This document shows positions 13,165-22,178 of a stretch of 42,623 bases of DNA, in pieces. Below the pieces are notes generated by a model. The model had not been told where the DNA came from. It did no database searches and worked only from the letters and a program-made list of their open reading frames with translations. The stretch is from a virus. The position numbers and the translations under genes were made by a program. The stretch is taken from the IMG/VR virus record IMGVR_UViG_3300043540_000188, positions 1 to 42,623 of that record. The stretch is one strand, 5' to 3'. Each line of letters opens with the position of its first letter. The first letter of the stretch is position 1.

Positions 13165-14392
13165 AGTCTATTCCCATGCTTTTTAACTTCTCTATCTCTC
13201 CTTTAATCTCGTCTAACAGGTGGTATTCCTTCTCTGCTCTTACTACCTTTACCTCTTCCCCTATCTTCCTGATCCCCTCTATTACCCCATCTATCGTATC
13301 AGCACCATAGATAATAGTGCATACAATAGTACCGCCCTTGGAAGCATAATACTTTTTATCCTTCTTGTATGCTGTGCTAAACTTGATATAAGGTCTATAC
13401 TTATCTGGAAATCTAACCTCAAGGCTTACATCTTTAAGCTCTTCTGAACGAACAGGTAAGCAGCCCCAATACTTCTCTCTTACATCAAGGGTTACCTTCT
13501 CATTCTTTGCTATCTTGTAGATTACTTCAGGATAGTTACGGATAGCTGTGGTGAAGATATGACCAAGAGGATGAGGAATACGGCAGGTCATATCAATGAG
13601 GTAATCTTTGGCAGGACTAACTATTCTCTGTTCAGTACTTACAAATCCTCTGTAATCAAAGGTAGTAAGCATTTTATTCAGATGTGGTTCTGTTCTAGTA
13701 AACCACTTAGGTATCCTGTTCCCCCATACCCCTATGTATGCTGAATGGTGTTCTACACCCCACATCAAAGGGAAACAGAAACCATTAGCAGGAGAGAAGA
13801 TACCATCTACTCCTACTTCTACTGCATCTTTAACTTCTTGTTCTACTATGAACTCATACTGCTGTGCAAACTTACCCCATCTTACCTGAAGTATGTCCAA
13901 CAATGGTTCTACCTCATCATAAGAAGGAGAATAAAGGGTCTCACAATCTCCTCTGAATATACTTATCTTAACTACAACATTGTTATTCTGTTTCAGTATG
14001 TCTCTTAACTTGTCTATACCTACTACTCTCCATGTCTTCATGACTGGTAATCCTACATGCTTTAACCAGCTCTTCAGATACCATCTGTCTAACTCTAACT
14101 TCTCTCCTCTACCTGCCCCAAAACAAACCTTGCCCTGTTTTCTGAAGTAGTCTATAATGTCTCCGTATCCTATATCGAATGTCGCTATCATATCTACATC
14201 GTTTATGCGGTAGAAAGGGAACATTACCTTCTTGATACCTTCAAAGCCTAATCCGTATGAGAAGTTGTTGAATACAGGGAAGGCTGTCATGAAGTGTGTC
14301 CAGTAATAGACATCATAAGTAGAAGATAATCTTAAAGCATGTTCTACCTCTAATCCTGTTCCTAATACAAGGACTGATTTCTTGTTAGCCAT
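13157..14392 (-). CDS. ATP-grasp family protein
   Basis: A protein of 411 residues. The N-terminus (KKSVLVLGTG) is a Rossmann-like pre-ATP-grasp domain. The central part has the ATP-grasp elements VVVKISIFRGDCET (about 154-167) and EVGVDGIFS (about 212-220), followed by RIPHPLG near 292. The layout recalls PurD-like carboxylate-amine ligases, but the substrate is unknown; phages carry several uncharacterised members. It is the last gene of the late minus-strand series, separated from the ejection-protein gene by IR6. No strong ribosome site is obvious just before the ATG. It could modify a virion protein or a small molecule. Confidence 0.8.
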   Translation of the reverse strand: MANKKSVLVLGTGLEVEHALRLSSTYDVYYWTHFMTAFPVFNNFSYGLGFEGIKKVMFPFYRINDVDMIATFDIGYGDIIDYFRKQGKVCFGAGRGEKLELDRWYLKSWLKHVGLPVMKTWRVVGIDKLRDILKQNNNVVVKISIFRGDCETLYSPSYDEVEPLLDILQVRWGKFAQQYEFIVEQEVKDAVEVGVDGIFSPANGFCFPLMWGVEHHSAYIGVWGNRIPKWFTRTEPHLNKMLTTFDYRGFVSTEQRIVSPAKDYLIDMTCRIPHPLGHIFTTAIRNYPEVIYKIAKNEKVTLDVREKYWGCLPVRSEELKDVSLEVRFPDKYRPYIKFSTAYKKDKKYYASKGGTIVCTIIYGADTIDGVIEGIRKIGEEVKVVRAEKEYHLLDEIKGEIEKLKSMGIDFI

Positions 14393-14412
14393 CTATGGTT
14401 CTCCTGCTATTT

Positions 14413-14424
14413 ATGGTTAGCCAC
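14413..14424 (-). repeat. Inverted half site before the ATP-grasp gene
   Basis: Read on the minus strand, CAATAAGTGGC lies about 20 bases before the ATP-grasp start. Related half sites precede the starts at 21989 (22018, degenerate) and 11625. In all three the half site points toward the gene, unlike the full palindromes, whose orientation ignores gene direction. Confidence 0.5.
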
Positions 14425-14485
14425 TTATTGTGAACGATATGCTGACGTGAGGTTGAGGTAGGGTAGGATAAGAGTAAGAGTATAG

Positions 14486-14535
14486 TTTGCCACTTTTTGC
14501 ATATAGTATAGTATATATATGCAATAAGTGGCAAA
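14486..14535. repeat. Imperfect palindrome IR6
   Basis: Arms of 20 bases (14486-14505 and 14516-14535), 19 paired, with the T-T mismatch. It sits between two minus-strand genes, 13 bases past the stop of the 1719-residue protein. A purine-rich GAGGTAGGGTAGG tract precedes it, as for IR3 and IR8. Confidence 0.93.
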
Positions 14536-14547
14536 AGTAGGTATAGA

Positions 14548-17500
14548 CTATTCCTCTTCATTTCCACCGTACACTTCTTCTATCTCTCTTACCTCAGGTT
14601 GCAATGTTTTAGAAACTCGTCTATAAGCCTCCGGATTCAATATCTCCAGCATATGCTGTCTGATTGCATTCTGGTCTATGTTGATTATTGGTTTACCTTG
14701 TTCTATGCTATTGATGTTCTGTGTTATTACAGCATTGAGGGTATCTGTAAATGTCTTCATATCACCCCTCGCCAGCGCTAATCCTAATCTCTCGTTAATA
14801 TTGGTTGTCTTAATTTTATGCTCTTCGAGGAGGTCTCTGATTGCTTCACGTTTAGATAGCATGTTGATATACTCAGTAGAGTTGAGACCTAATCCCTTTA
14901 GAGTTATCTGAAATAGATTAGGGGTGAAGATCAGCTCACCATTGGGCATGGTAGCACCCTTTTCGTCATACCATCTATAAGCGACGAGGATGTTTCTGAC
15001 GAACTCTGGCATCATAGCTTCTACCGCTCTGTAAGCGTTAGAATGTCTCTTCCATATGCTGTATGCCCTTTCTGCTCTTACAGCTACATCAGGTGCTACA
15101 CCTGTAATCGTCTTGATAAGTCCATACACAGGATGCTGGGTATCAAGAGTACCCATATCGACAGGGTTGATAGGACCTGATATGGTAACACCCGCAAAAG
15201 CAGGAAGACCATACTGTATATAGTCTGCTAAATTACTTCCATATTCTTCCGATATTTGCTTTCCTAACGCTCTCATATCTACCTCAAATGCTTCATCTCT
15301 ATCAGCAAGTCTATTGTATGCCCAGTGTATAGCTTTCAGAAACTCCATTGCCATAGGAACTCCACCTATACCTCCAAGTAAGAAATGAGTACCAAGAAGT
15401 GTAGCAAAACTTTTGTATTCACGCTCACGGAGTAGTTGTCTTGCACGTGATAACCAGTTGAGTGCAAACACACGGAAGATAAACATAGGTCTCAATGCAC
15501 CTCGTGCTATCTGTGGGAGTCCTACGGTAGAGTAGTCAAATTGTGTCATATTGATACCTTCACGTTCTACAAACTTCGTCAACTCTTCACCAGATAACCC
15601 TTTTTTCTTTCCTATCTGGTAGAACATGGATGCCGCATGGTATCGGTTCATTATCTCTGCTTCCTTAAAAGGTAAGGATAAGTACTCAAATCCCGTCTGC
15701 GGTATAGTTTTTAACCCTTGTATGTTCTCTATATGTCCCATCATTTCTTTCACACCCTGCGCTATAAGCACTTCTCTTTCTACCAGCTCATCTATAAGTG
15801 ATTTCAGTTCAGGGTTGAGTTTATCGTATTTCCTTAGTCTGTAGTTGATAGCATCCGCATATGCTTTAGCAAACATCGCAGTTGCTTCTTTAGTGGATAC
15901 ATATTTTATAGCCCACGGAAAAGTAATAGCTACTGGCTGCGTGAAGTTGACTAATGCTGATTTAAAGTTACCTGATAGGTAATAGAAGAACATGAATTTA
16001 CCCAGTGGAGCAAACTTATACCGTGCTGAAGTAACATCATCAAGGGTTTTTTTAAGTATCTCTATTAGCGGAGCATCAGCATGGACATCTAATTTGGCTA
16101 ATGCTTTTCTAAACTCAGGAATGTATTCAGAGTATACATAGTTCTTAACCATCTTGTGAGTATAGTCTGCTACGGATTTCTTTAAGTTCTTTTCCCATCC
16201 TTCTATTAAGTCTGCTTTCATTAGATGAACAGCAAAGCTACCTTTCCATTTAGCTGACATGCGTTCGAGTTCTACTAACAAATCCTTACCTGTAACAGTT
16301 AATGCACCCGATTTATCAAGGTCTTCTATAGCTGATTTGATAACCGATAGTATATGCGGCGGTAGTTCGTATGCTAATTCTGTTTTAGGTTTGTAGTTCT
16401 CTCCTGCTGATATTTCCCATTCAGGATGTTCCTGTTTGAGCTTCTTAACTATTTCAGGTATGTCTTTCTTGTTGTCTACATGAGCAAGATATGCTGTATT
16501 ACCATCTTTTGTCTTAGCAAGAATGTAAAATTTACCATAACGGGATGCTGGAAAATAGTATTCATTGGCACGAGCATCTACTTGTTCATGTATCCTCGCT
16601 ATCGCTTCCGCTTGCTTGATAATATGTGGGTCTTCTCCGTTCTCTTTTAGGTAGTCAACAAGCTCTTTTGCTTCTGTATAGTTCACAGGTTTTGTATATC
16701 CACCGTCAAGTCTTACATGATTAAGTAATGTTCTTCTGATATAGTAGTCCATAGCCCTATGAGTGAAATTAACAAAGGACTTGATAGCATTCTTTTCCGC
16801 TTCAGTAAATCCCTTAGAGTCGAGCAGTTCATCTGTAATAGGATATTCACTTCTTTTCTTACCTTCTTTTCTTAACTGTTCTATAAACTGGTAGACTTTT
16901 TCAGGGTTCTTTAGTGTGAAGAATGGTTGTAGTGACCTGTATTCTTCAAACTTGTATTTATTAGGTAACCGTTCTATCTGGTCAAGTATATCCATGTGTT
17001 CCCTAACATGAGGGAAGATACGGGTTATGGTATCGTTAAGCATTATCTTCTTTCTAATGTCTCCCTTGATACCCTTGAAGAACTCTAATGGCTCTGGCAG
17101 TTTCTTGAATGTTACTCCTAAATCCTGCAAGACATTTTCTACTGAACGGTAGCCTAATATAAGCTCACCTCTTTCGTTGTTGATGATGTCTGTGAAATCA
17201 CGGGGTTTTGATTTCTTACCTGTTTGCTTTACCTCGGCTTTCTGGACGTCTTCTATGGTGGGGGAAGAGGTTTTGGAGAGAGAGTCTACATACTCACTAC
17301 GGGTTTCTGGTTCTTTGAGAACACGAAGTTGTTCAAGTTCTTGTGGAGAGTAAGCAAGTTCAGGTTTGGTTTCAGGTTTAGGCTGTTCGGTTTCTTTCGT
17401 CTGTTCTGTAGCTGAAACTGGTTCTTCTGCTGGCTTTGGTGTTGCTTCAGGTTGGGCTTGTTTAGGTTCAGGTGCGGGTTTACCTTCTGGCTTAACCTCT

Positions 17501-19707
17501 GGTTCAACCTCTGCTGGTTCTCCCTTTTCTGTTACACGTTCTTCAGGGGTTGGTGCGGTTTCTGGCTTGACTTCTGGTTTAACCTCTGCTGTTCCTTTAA
17601 CAACTCGGTTGTAGAGGTCGATAAGAAATTGTGCAGTATTTTTATAACCCATCTTTTCAGATATTTCGGTAATCTTGTGCATAGCATCTGCTCGTTTTAG
17701 CCCTAACTCTTTTATAACCCTTTGATTATCTATTTCTGTTTTATGTTTATTATAAAAAGTTTTTAATAATTCTAATCCTTTTACTGTAGTTTCACTAGTT
17801 GCATTTTTATATTTTTCTATAATTTCTGGTATTTTTTCAGATGAACTTTCAAAATAATCCAAAATTGGGCTTGGGAGAAAGGTAGAGTATTCCTTTAATA
17901 ATCCACCGCTAAATTTTATTTTACTCAAGGGGAATACCTTTTTTACCTCTTTGGCAAATTTTTGTTTGTATAAGTCTTGTGCAACATATATTAAATCTCC
18001 TAATGTTAAGTTATTTAAACTTCTAATCTTTTCTACAAACTCTTCCGCACTCTTATACTTCCTTGCCTCCTCTGCTAATGGTTTAAGTTCTAGAGGTATA
18101 TTTTCAGGTTTAACCTCTGCAGGTACTGGTTTCTCTACTTCAGGTTGCTTAACTTCTACGGGTGGTTGTTCTACTAGTGGTGGTTCTATTACCGGTTGTT
18201 CTACTTCCGGCTCAGGTTCACCCACTTCTTCCCTTGCCCTGTATCCCCTTACCACTTCTATCTTCGGTGCTTCAGGATATACAGTGTTAACTATCTGTTC
18301 AGCTCTTGCTTTAGTAAATCCTGCACTAACCAGAGTATCATAAAACTCACCTGCTCTGGTATCAGGAGAAAAGCGATACTCTACGCTCTTTCCAGCAGCA
18401 GTAACATCAGACGGTTCAGTTTTCCCATATTTCTGCTGTATGAGTCTATCTATCTCCTCAATCTGTTTCATCCGTTCCTGTTTTATCTGTTTGTCTCTTG
18501 CTTCATCTGCCTGACGGGTTAGTTCTTCTCTGATTGCCTGAAGCCTTTCTTGCTCTGGAGTTATCATTGGTTCCCTATTGGGGATTAAAGGGGGTTTACC
18601 CCCTTCTTCAGGCTTATAGTTTAGCTGTTCTATGAGTTCCTGTCTTATAGCCTCTGCTTCTTCTTTTGCTATATCTCCTCTTTTAATTGCCTCCTCAAAT
18701 ATATTGTATGTGTATTCTCTCTTCTTGAACTCCTGTAGGTCTCTCCAGTCTTGAAAGGTCATTCTGTTGTTTCTGACTGCTTCTGCTACCTGTTTCAGTT
18801 CAGGGTCTGTCATTGCTTTTTTGGTCTGTCTAGCTGCCTCTTTAACTGCTGCCCTCTGGACTGTTAAGACATCATTGTATGCTTTTACTGCAAATGCTCT
18901 CGTTTCAGGGGTGGAGATATTGAGGTCGTTTTTGGTGATGAAGTCTCTGAAGTCAATATACTTCTGTTGGTACATTTCATTGGGTAGGTCGAGAACAGGT
19001 TTCTTATTGGGAAAATACTTGTTTACTATTGAGCCTCTTAGGGTAGGTGAAAGTCTTGCTGTTCCGAGTATACCATACAGGGCATAAGAAGTTAATTCTG
19101 ATACTGCTGTACGAAGAGGTTCAGCACTCTTTTCTCTGTATCCTCCTGTCGCTTTCTGACCTACTTCTATTCCTTTTTCTACCACTTCAGGAACAAATGA
19201 AAATGCTTTCTGGACTGTCTCACCTACTGGAGATATAGGTGTACCTATAATAGGGACCTTAGATACAAGTCCTCTTGAGCCCTCTATTACCTTTGTAGCT
19301 GTTTCGAGTCCTGCTGTGAGTCTGTCTCTACCACCTTTTTCTTTAGGTGGTTCTATGATAGCTGATGCTATACCTGTTGGGATTGCAGCTATTCCTGATG
19401 CTGCTTGAGCTGCAAAAGGTAAACCAAATGTAACTGCCATACCTTGTGGTGTTCCGTATCCTAATGCCTCTACTGCACCTCCAAGTGCCTTTTTGACTGT
19501 TTCTTTAGCGCTCCATTCAGGAGACACTGCTGTTTCATACCCTCCAGCAAGTTTCTCACCTATCCATGTGCCTATATCAGGTCGTTTATCTGGTAGTTTA
19601 TCCCAGTCTCTCTTGACTATCTGTCTGATTGCGTCATCAGGGGTATTTTCGGGAAACTCAAGGGTGATGTTTTTTTCAGGAAGGTAAACCTGCTTGGGGT
19701 TGGCCAT
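14548..19707 (-). CDS. Very large internal virion / DNA-ejection protein
   Basis: A protein of 1719 residues, the largest in the window. The N-terminus (MANPKQVYLPEKNITLEFP, then DDAIRQIVKRDW) is the short lead-in found on many large podovirus internal proteins. A glycine/alanine-rich hydrophobic segment follows (about 70-160). Long coiled regions come next, then a proline-glutamate-lysine linker (about 490-560 and 700-790) with PEVKPE-type repeats. The C-terminal third has a helical domain ending in FRVFALNWLSRARQLL and GTHFLLGGIGG, like large polyvalent phage proteins. It is probably packed in the capsid and ejected to form a conduit through the cell envelope. A protease or lytic domain was not evident. 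AGGGGG precedes the ATG. Confidence 0.82.
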   Translation of the reverse strand: MANPKQVYLPEKNITLEFPENTPDDAIRQIVKRDWDKLPDKRPDIGTWIGEKLAGGYETAVSPEWSAKETVKKALGGAVEALGYGTPQGMAVTFGLPFAAQAASGIAAIPTGIASAIIEPPKEKGGRDRLTAGLETATKVIEGSRGLVSKVPIIGTPISPVGETVQKAFSFVPEVVEKGIEVGQKATGGYREKSAEPLRTAVSELTSYALYGILGTARLSPTLRGSIVNKYFPNKKPVLDLPNEMYQQKYIDFRDFITKNDLNISTPETRAFAVKAYNDVLTVQRAAVKEAARQTKKAMTDPELKQVAEAVRNNRMTFQDWRDLQEFKKREYTYNIFEEAIKRGDIAKEEAEAIRQELIEQLNYKPEEGGKPPLIPNREPMITPEQERLQAIREELTRQADEARDKQIKQERMKQIEEIDRLIQQKYGKTEPSDVTAAGKSVEYRFSPDTRAGEFYDTLVSAGFTKARAEQIVNTVYPEAPKIEVVRGYRAREEVGEPEPEVEQPVIEPPLVEQPPVEVKQPEVEKPVPAEVKPENIPLELKPLAEEARKYKSAEEFVEKIRSLNNLTLGDLIYVAQDLYKQKFAKEVKKVFPLSKIKFSGGLLKEYSTFLPSPILDYFESSSEKIPEIIEKYKNATSETTVKGLELLKTFYNKHKTEIDNQRVIKELGLKRADAMHKITEISEKMGYKNTAQFLIDLYNRVVKGTAEVKPEVKPETAPTPEERVTEKGEPAEVEPEVKPEGKPAPEPKQAQPEATPKPAEEPVSATEQTKETEQPKPETKPELAYSPQELEQLRVLKEPETRSEYVDSLSKTSSPTIEDVQKAEVKQTGKKSKPRDFTDIINNERGELILGYRSVENVLQDLGVTFKKLPEPLEFFKGIKGDIRKKIMLNDTITRIFPHVREHMDILDQIERLPNKYKFEEYRSLQPFFTLKNPEKVYQFIEQLRKEGKKRSEYPITDELLDSKGFTEAEKNAIKSFVNFTHRAMDYYIRRTLLNHVRLDGGYTKPVNYTEAKELVDYLKENGEDPHIIKQAEAIARIHEQVDARANEYYFPASRYGKFYILAKTKDGNTAYLAHVDNKKDIPEIVKKLKQEHPEWEISAGENYKPKTELAYELPPHILSVIKSAIEDLDKSGALTVTGKDLLVELERMSAKWKGSFAVHLMKADLIEGWEKNLKKSVADYTHKMVKNYVYSEYIPEFRKALAKLDVHADAPLIEILKKTLDDVTSARYKFAPLGKFMFFYYLSGNFKSALVNFTQPVAITFPWAIKYVSTKEATAMFAKAYADAINYRLRKYDKLNPELKSLIDELVEREVLIAQGVKEMMGHIENIQGLKTIPQTGFEYLSLPFKEAEIMNRYHAASMFYQIGKKKGLSGEELTKFVEREGINMTQFDYSTVGLPQIARGALRPMFIFRVFALNWLSRARQLLREREYKSFATLLGTHFLLGGIGGVPMAMEFLKAIHWAYNRLADRDEAFEVDMRALGKQISEEYGSNLADYIQYGLPAFAGVTISGPINPVDMGTLDTQHPVYGLIKTITGVAPDVAVRAERAYSIWKRHSNAYRAVEAMMPEFVRNILVAYRWYDEKGATMPNGELIFTPNLFQITLKGLGLNSTEYINMLSKREAIRDLLEEHKIKTTNINERLGLALARGDMKTFTDTLNAVITQNINSIEQGKPIINIDQNAIRQHMLEILNPEAYRRVSKTLQPEVREIEEVYGGNEEE

Positions 19708-19721
19708 GAAGAACCCCCTAA

Positions 19722-20945
19722 TTATTTGATGGTATATTCTGGAGAGTTAAGTAGGTTAGTACTAGGTTGAGAAGTAGGTCCCTTATTAAGGAATATCATC
19801 TTTGGCTCTTTTGTTTGCCTACCTGCCTTACCTAACGCCTTGTTTAACTCATTCTTAGCATATCCTAGGTCCACCATATTTTCAAACGCACCATAGATAA
19901 CATCAGGGTTTATTTGTCTACCTACATTATCATAGTATACCTTTCTGCCATCCTGTAAGAACGCTTCTGTTCCATTGATAGTCGTTCCATCCTTGAGCAA
20001 GATCATTTTGGACTTTGGAGTACCGAGAAATGGTTTGTGTTGCTGTTGTTCCACTTTTTGTTTTGCAAACCAGAGTTTCATCTGTTCTATCTCATTCTGA
20101 AGCCCAAGTTTCGTCAGGTTAAATTCAAGTTGTTGCGCTTGTTTCCACTGATTAGCATCAAGTTTATCTTGATTGGCTATATAATGTTCCAGCAATTTCA
20201 AATCAGAAGATAAAGCATACTGAACGGCACCATCTATTCTTTTATTTGCTATTGCTATCTGATTCTGTATCTGTTGTATCTTATCTTTATTCTTCTCTGG
20301 ATTTTTACTAAGTTTTTCCAGTTCATCGTATAGTTTATCTTTTTCTAATGTTAGTCCTTGTATGGTGGACTGCGTAACCTTTCTAGTTAGACCTGATTCT
20401 ATAGCCGATATGGTAGATAGTGTTTTGTCGAGATACTGTATGTTGTTGAGGGTTGTGTATGGTCTACCTGTAGCGTCATACTGGACTGCTATCTGACTTA
20501 ACACAGGGTCTGATAGAATGGTCTGTATGGTCTGTTTAGGAACCATGCCCGATACTTCGATCTGTTTGATGTCTATGGGTTTGGTAAGCTGTTGCTGGGT
20601 GGCTTGAGAGATTGCTTGCTGGGTTGCAGCTTCGGCTACTACTTTAGACGACGAGGGTTGAGTTTGAAGTGTAGGTGAAGGTGAGGTAGGTGATTGAAGA
20701 TTAATAGGCATGTTGAGCATTCTCTGTTCTCGTCCTGCTTGTTCTGCCTGTATCTTTGCTATTTCTGCTGATGCTTTAGCAGTTTCTAATTGAGGTTGAA
20801 ATAGTTCTCTTTCCCTTCTTAACCGTTCTGCATTCGCTAGCATGGACTGGATATTGGACGCTGTCCCTACTGCCTGTCCTGCTGTTCCTATAGCTCTGGT
20901 CAAACCTTCTGCTGTTCCTGCTAAAAATTCACCAAGTGTTGGCAT
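19722..20945 (-). CDS. Coiled-coil internal virion protein
   Basis: A protein of 407 residues. The first 30 residues are alanine/glycine-rich (LAGTAEGLTRAIGTAGQA). Long heptad-like helices follow (about 40-75 and 190-240), with a glutamine-rich stretch (about 85-125). The composition and position between two other candidate ejection proteins suggest an internal core protein. AAAGGAGG precedes the ATG. No enzyme motif is seen. Confidence 0.75.
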   Translation of the reverse strand: MPTLGEFLAGTAEGLTRAIGTAGQAVGTASNIQSMLANAERLRRERELFQPQLETAKASAEIAKIQAEQAGREQRMLNMPINLQSPTSPSPTLQTQPSSSKVVAEAATQQAISQATQQQLTKPIDIKQIEVSGMVPKQTIQTILSDPVLSQIAVQYDATGRPYTTLNNIQYLDKTLSTISAIESGLTRKVTQSTIQGLTLEKDKLYDELEKLSKNPEKNKDKIQQIQNQIAIANKRIDGAVQYALSSDLKLLEHYIANQDKLDANQWKQAQQLEFNLTKLGLQNEIEQMKLWFAKQKVEQQQHKPFLGTPKSKMILLKDGTTINGTEAFLQDGRKVYYDNVGRQINPDVIYGAFENMVDLGYAKNELNKALGKAGRQTKEPKMIFLNKGPTSQPSTNLLNSPEYTIK

Positions 20946-20957
20946 TATATACCTCCT

Positions 20958-21989
20958 TTAATGTGAACGGAATGCTGTTGCTAGCGTACCAGTACATCTA
21001 GATATAAGAAGTACTGTTCTGATAGAACCTATGACGTTACACAGTTTCTCACCTGCATCGTAGAGTATTCTACCTATTCTACCCGGTTTGTAATCACGAG
21101 ATACTCTACTTGCTATATCATGCATGATAGGAAGTGTTATTGTGTAGACTATTCTGGTAAACAGCTTACTTTTCTTCATAAGTCTTACTACATGATTAGC
21201 CCATGTGTAGTATCCTATTTTGGTTATGAAAGGCAGAGTGTCTGTGAACTGGTGAACGGTATCGTAGAGGTGTCTGGAGACGAGGTGCTGATGGTATAGT
21301 TCTGTACAGATGACAGTAGAACCTCCAAGAATATCACCTATGAGACCACCGACAACTGTTCCGACACCAGGGAATAATGCAGAACCTATATATGCCCCTG
21401 CTGCTGTTCCAATTCCCGTTGTTGCTGCCTTTTCCCAATCTCCTGTTGTAATACCTGTTAGTGCTCCAGAAACTAATCCTGCCCAACCCCATGCTGGAAC
21501 GGCACCCGTGAAAGAAAGACCGGTTCCCGTTGTTGCTTCCGTTGCCCCTGCTTGTGCTACACCGCTTGCCGTTCCTTCAACTGCACCGGTAGGAACAGTA
21601 GCTGTGGCTAACTCTTGGGCACCTGTTGTTCCCAATGCTGTTTGTGCGGTTGTACTAACGGCAGGTCGAAGCGCCTTATATCCCATGTATCCCAAAGCTC
21701 CAAGACCTGCTAATTGTGCAGCACCCGATACGGCCTGCATGGTAGCCTGTCGTTCTGCCGCTTTTTCTTGTGTATCAAACTCATACCGTCTTTCTGCCAT
21801 TTCCTGACCAAATCTTCTTTCGCTCGATTGTGCCTGTATCCATGGGGAATACATAGCATTGATAGCTCCTTGAGCGTAGTTCTGAAGCTGGGTCTCAGTA
21901 AGCTCTGGCTGACCTAATGCTCTTCTTGCTTCCTGTGCATTGAGTAGCTGTTCTATACCTGTGTATGATAATGCTGGATTATAAGGCAT
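20958..21989 (-). CDS. Internal virion / ejection protein with glycine-rich hydrophobic middle
   Basis: A protein of 343 residues. Residues 1-90 are helical and charged. Residues about 85-235 form a long alanine-glycine-threonine-rich region with membrane-like segments (for example GVGTVVGGLIGDILGG). The C-terminal part (CTELYHQHLVSRHLYD onwards) is like the end domain of other phage ejection proteins. Such proteins can insert in the host membrane during DNA entry. AGGAGG lies before the ATG. It is the first gene behind the promoter at 22106-22135, starting a group with the next two structural genes. Confidence 0.75.
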   Translation of the reverse strand: MPYNPALSYTGIEQLLNAQEARRALGQPELTETQLQNYAQGAINAMYSPWIQAQSSERRFGQEMAERRYEFDTQEKAAERQATMQAVSGAAQLAGLGALGYMGYKALRPAVSTTAQTALGTTGAQELATATVPTGAVEGTASGVAQAGATEATTGTGLSFTGAVPAWGWAGLVSGALTGITTGDWEKAATTGIGTAAGAYIGSALFPGVGTVVGGLIGDILGGSTVICTELYHQHLVSRHLYDTVHQFTDTLPFITKIGYYTWANHVVRLMKKSKLFTRIVYTITLPIMHDIASRVSRDYKPGRIGRILYDAGEKLCNVIGSIRTVLLISRCTGTLATAFRSH

Positions 21990-22017
21990 AGTTACCTCCT
22001 TATGTTTCTATTAAGTT

Positions 22018-22085
22018 TGCCACTTAATGTGATAGCAATAGTATGCTGAACAATAGTATGCTGAGGTTGAGGTTGTAGTTTGCTG
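22018..22085. repeat. Degenerate intergenic module (half site and ATGCTGA repeats)
   Basis: GCCACTTAATGTGA at 22018 resembles an inverted right arm. ATAGTATGCTGA occurs twice, followed by GGTTGAGGTTG and TAGTTTGC. The same order of words, more diverged, occurs at 14410-14490, just before IR6, so the two intergenic regions share ancestry. Confidence 0.5.
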
Positions 22086-22105
22086 TATCTTTTCATCCTA
22101 CATAA

Positions 22106-22135
22106 TATATACTTGCTATCATAGTGTAATGTCAA
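22106..22135 (-). promoter_or_regulatory. Promoter for the ejection-protein genes
   Basis: Minus strand: TTGACA (22135-22130), an 18-base spacer ending AGCAAG, and TATATA (22111-22106). The predicted leader to the ATG at 21989 is about 105 bases and contains the repeated ATGCTGA words. Confidence 0.8.
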
Positions 22136-22162
22136 TGTCTTTACCTCACTAAAATGGGGTCA

Positions 22163-22178
22163 AAGGGGCTTGCCCCTT
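22163..22178 (-). terminator. Hairpin at the end of the tail-protein gene
   Basis: AAGGGGC (22163-22169) and GCCCCTT (22172-22178) form a tight stem that overlaps the stop codon of the 1027-residue gene. On the minus strand it is followed by TTTGACCCCATTTT, a weak T-rich tail. It probably separates the tail gene from the promoter at 22106. Confidence 0.6.

Noticed and set aside
17224-18343. Plus-strand frames opposite the proline-glutamate linker of the large ejection protein
   Set aside because: They are shadows of low-complexity PEVKPE-type coding; no ribosome sites.
21310-21807. Plus-strand frame of 165 codons
   Set aside because: Shadow of the alanine-glycine-rich minus-strand ejection protein; proline-alanine-rich product without start signals.
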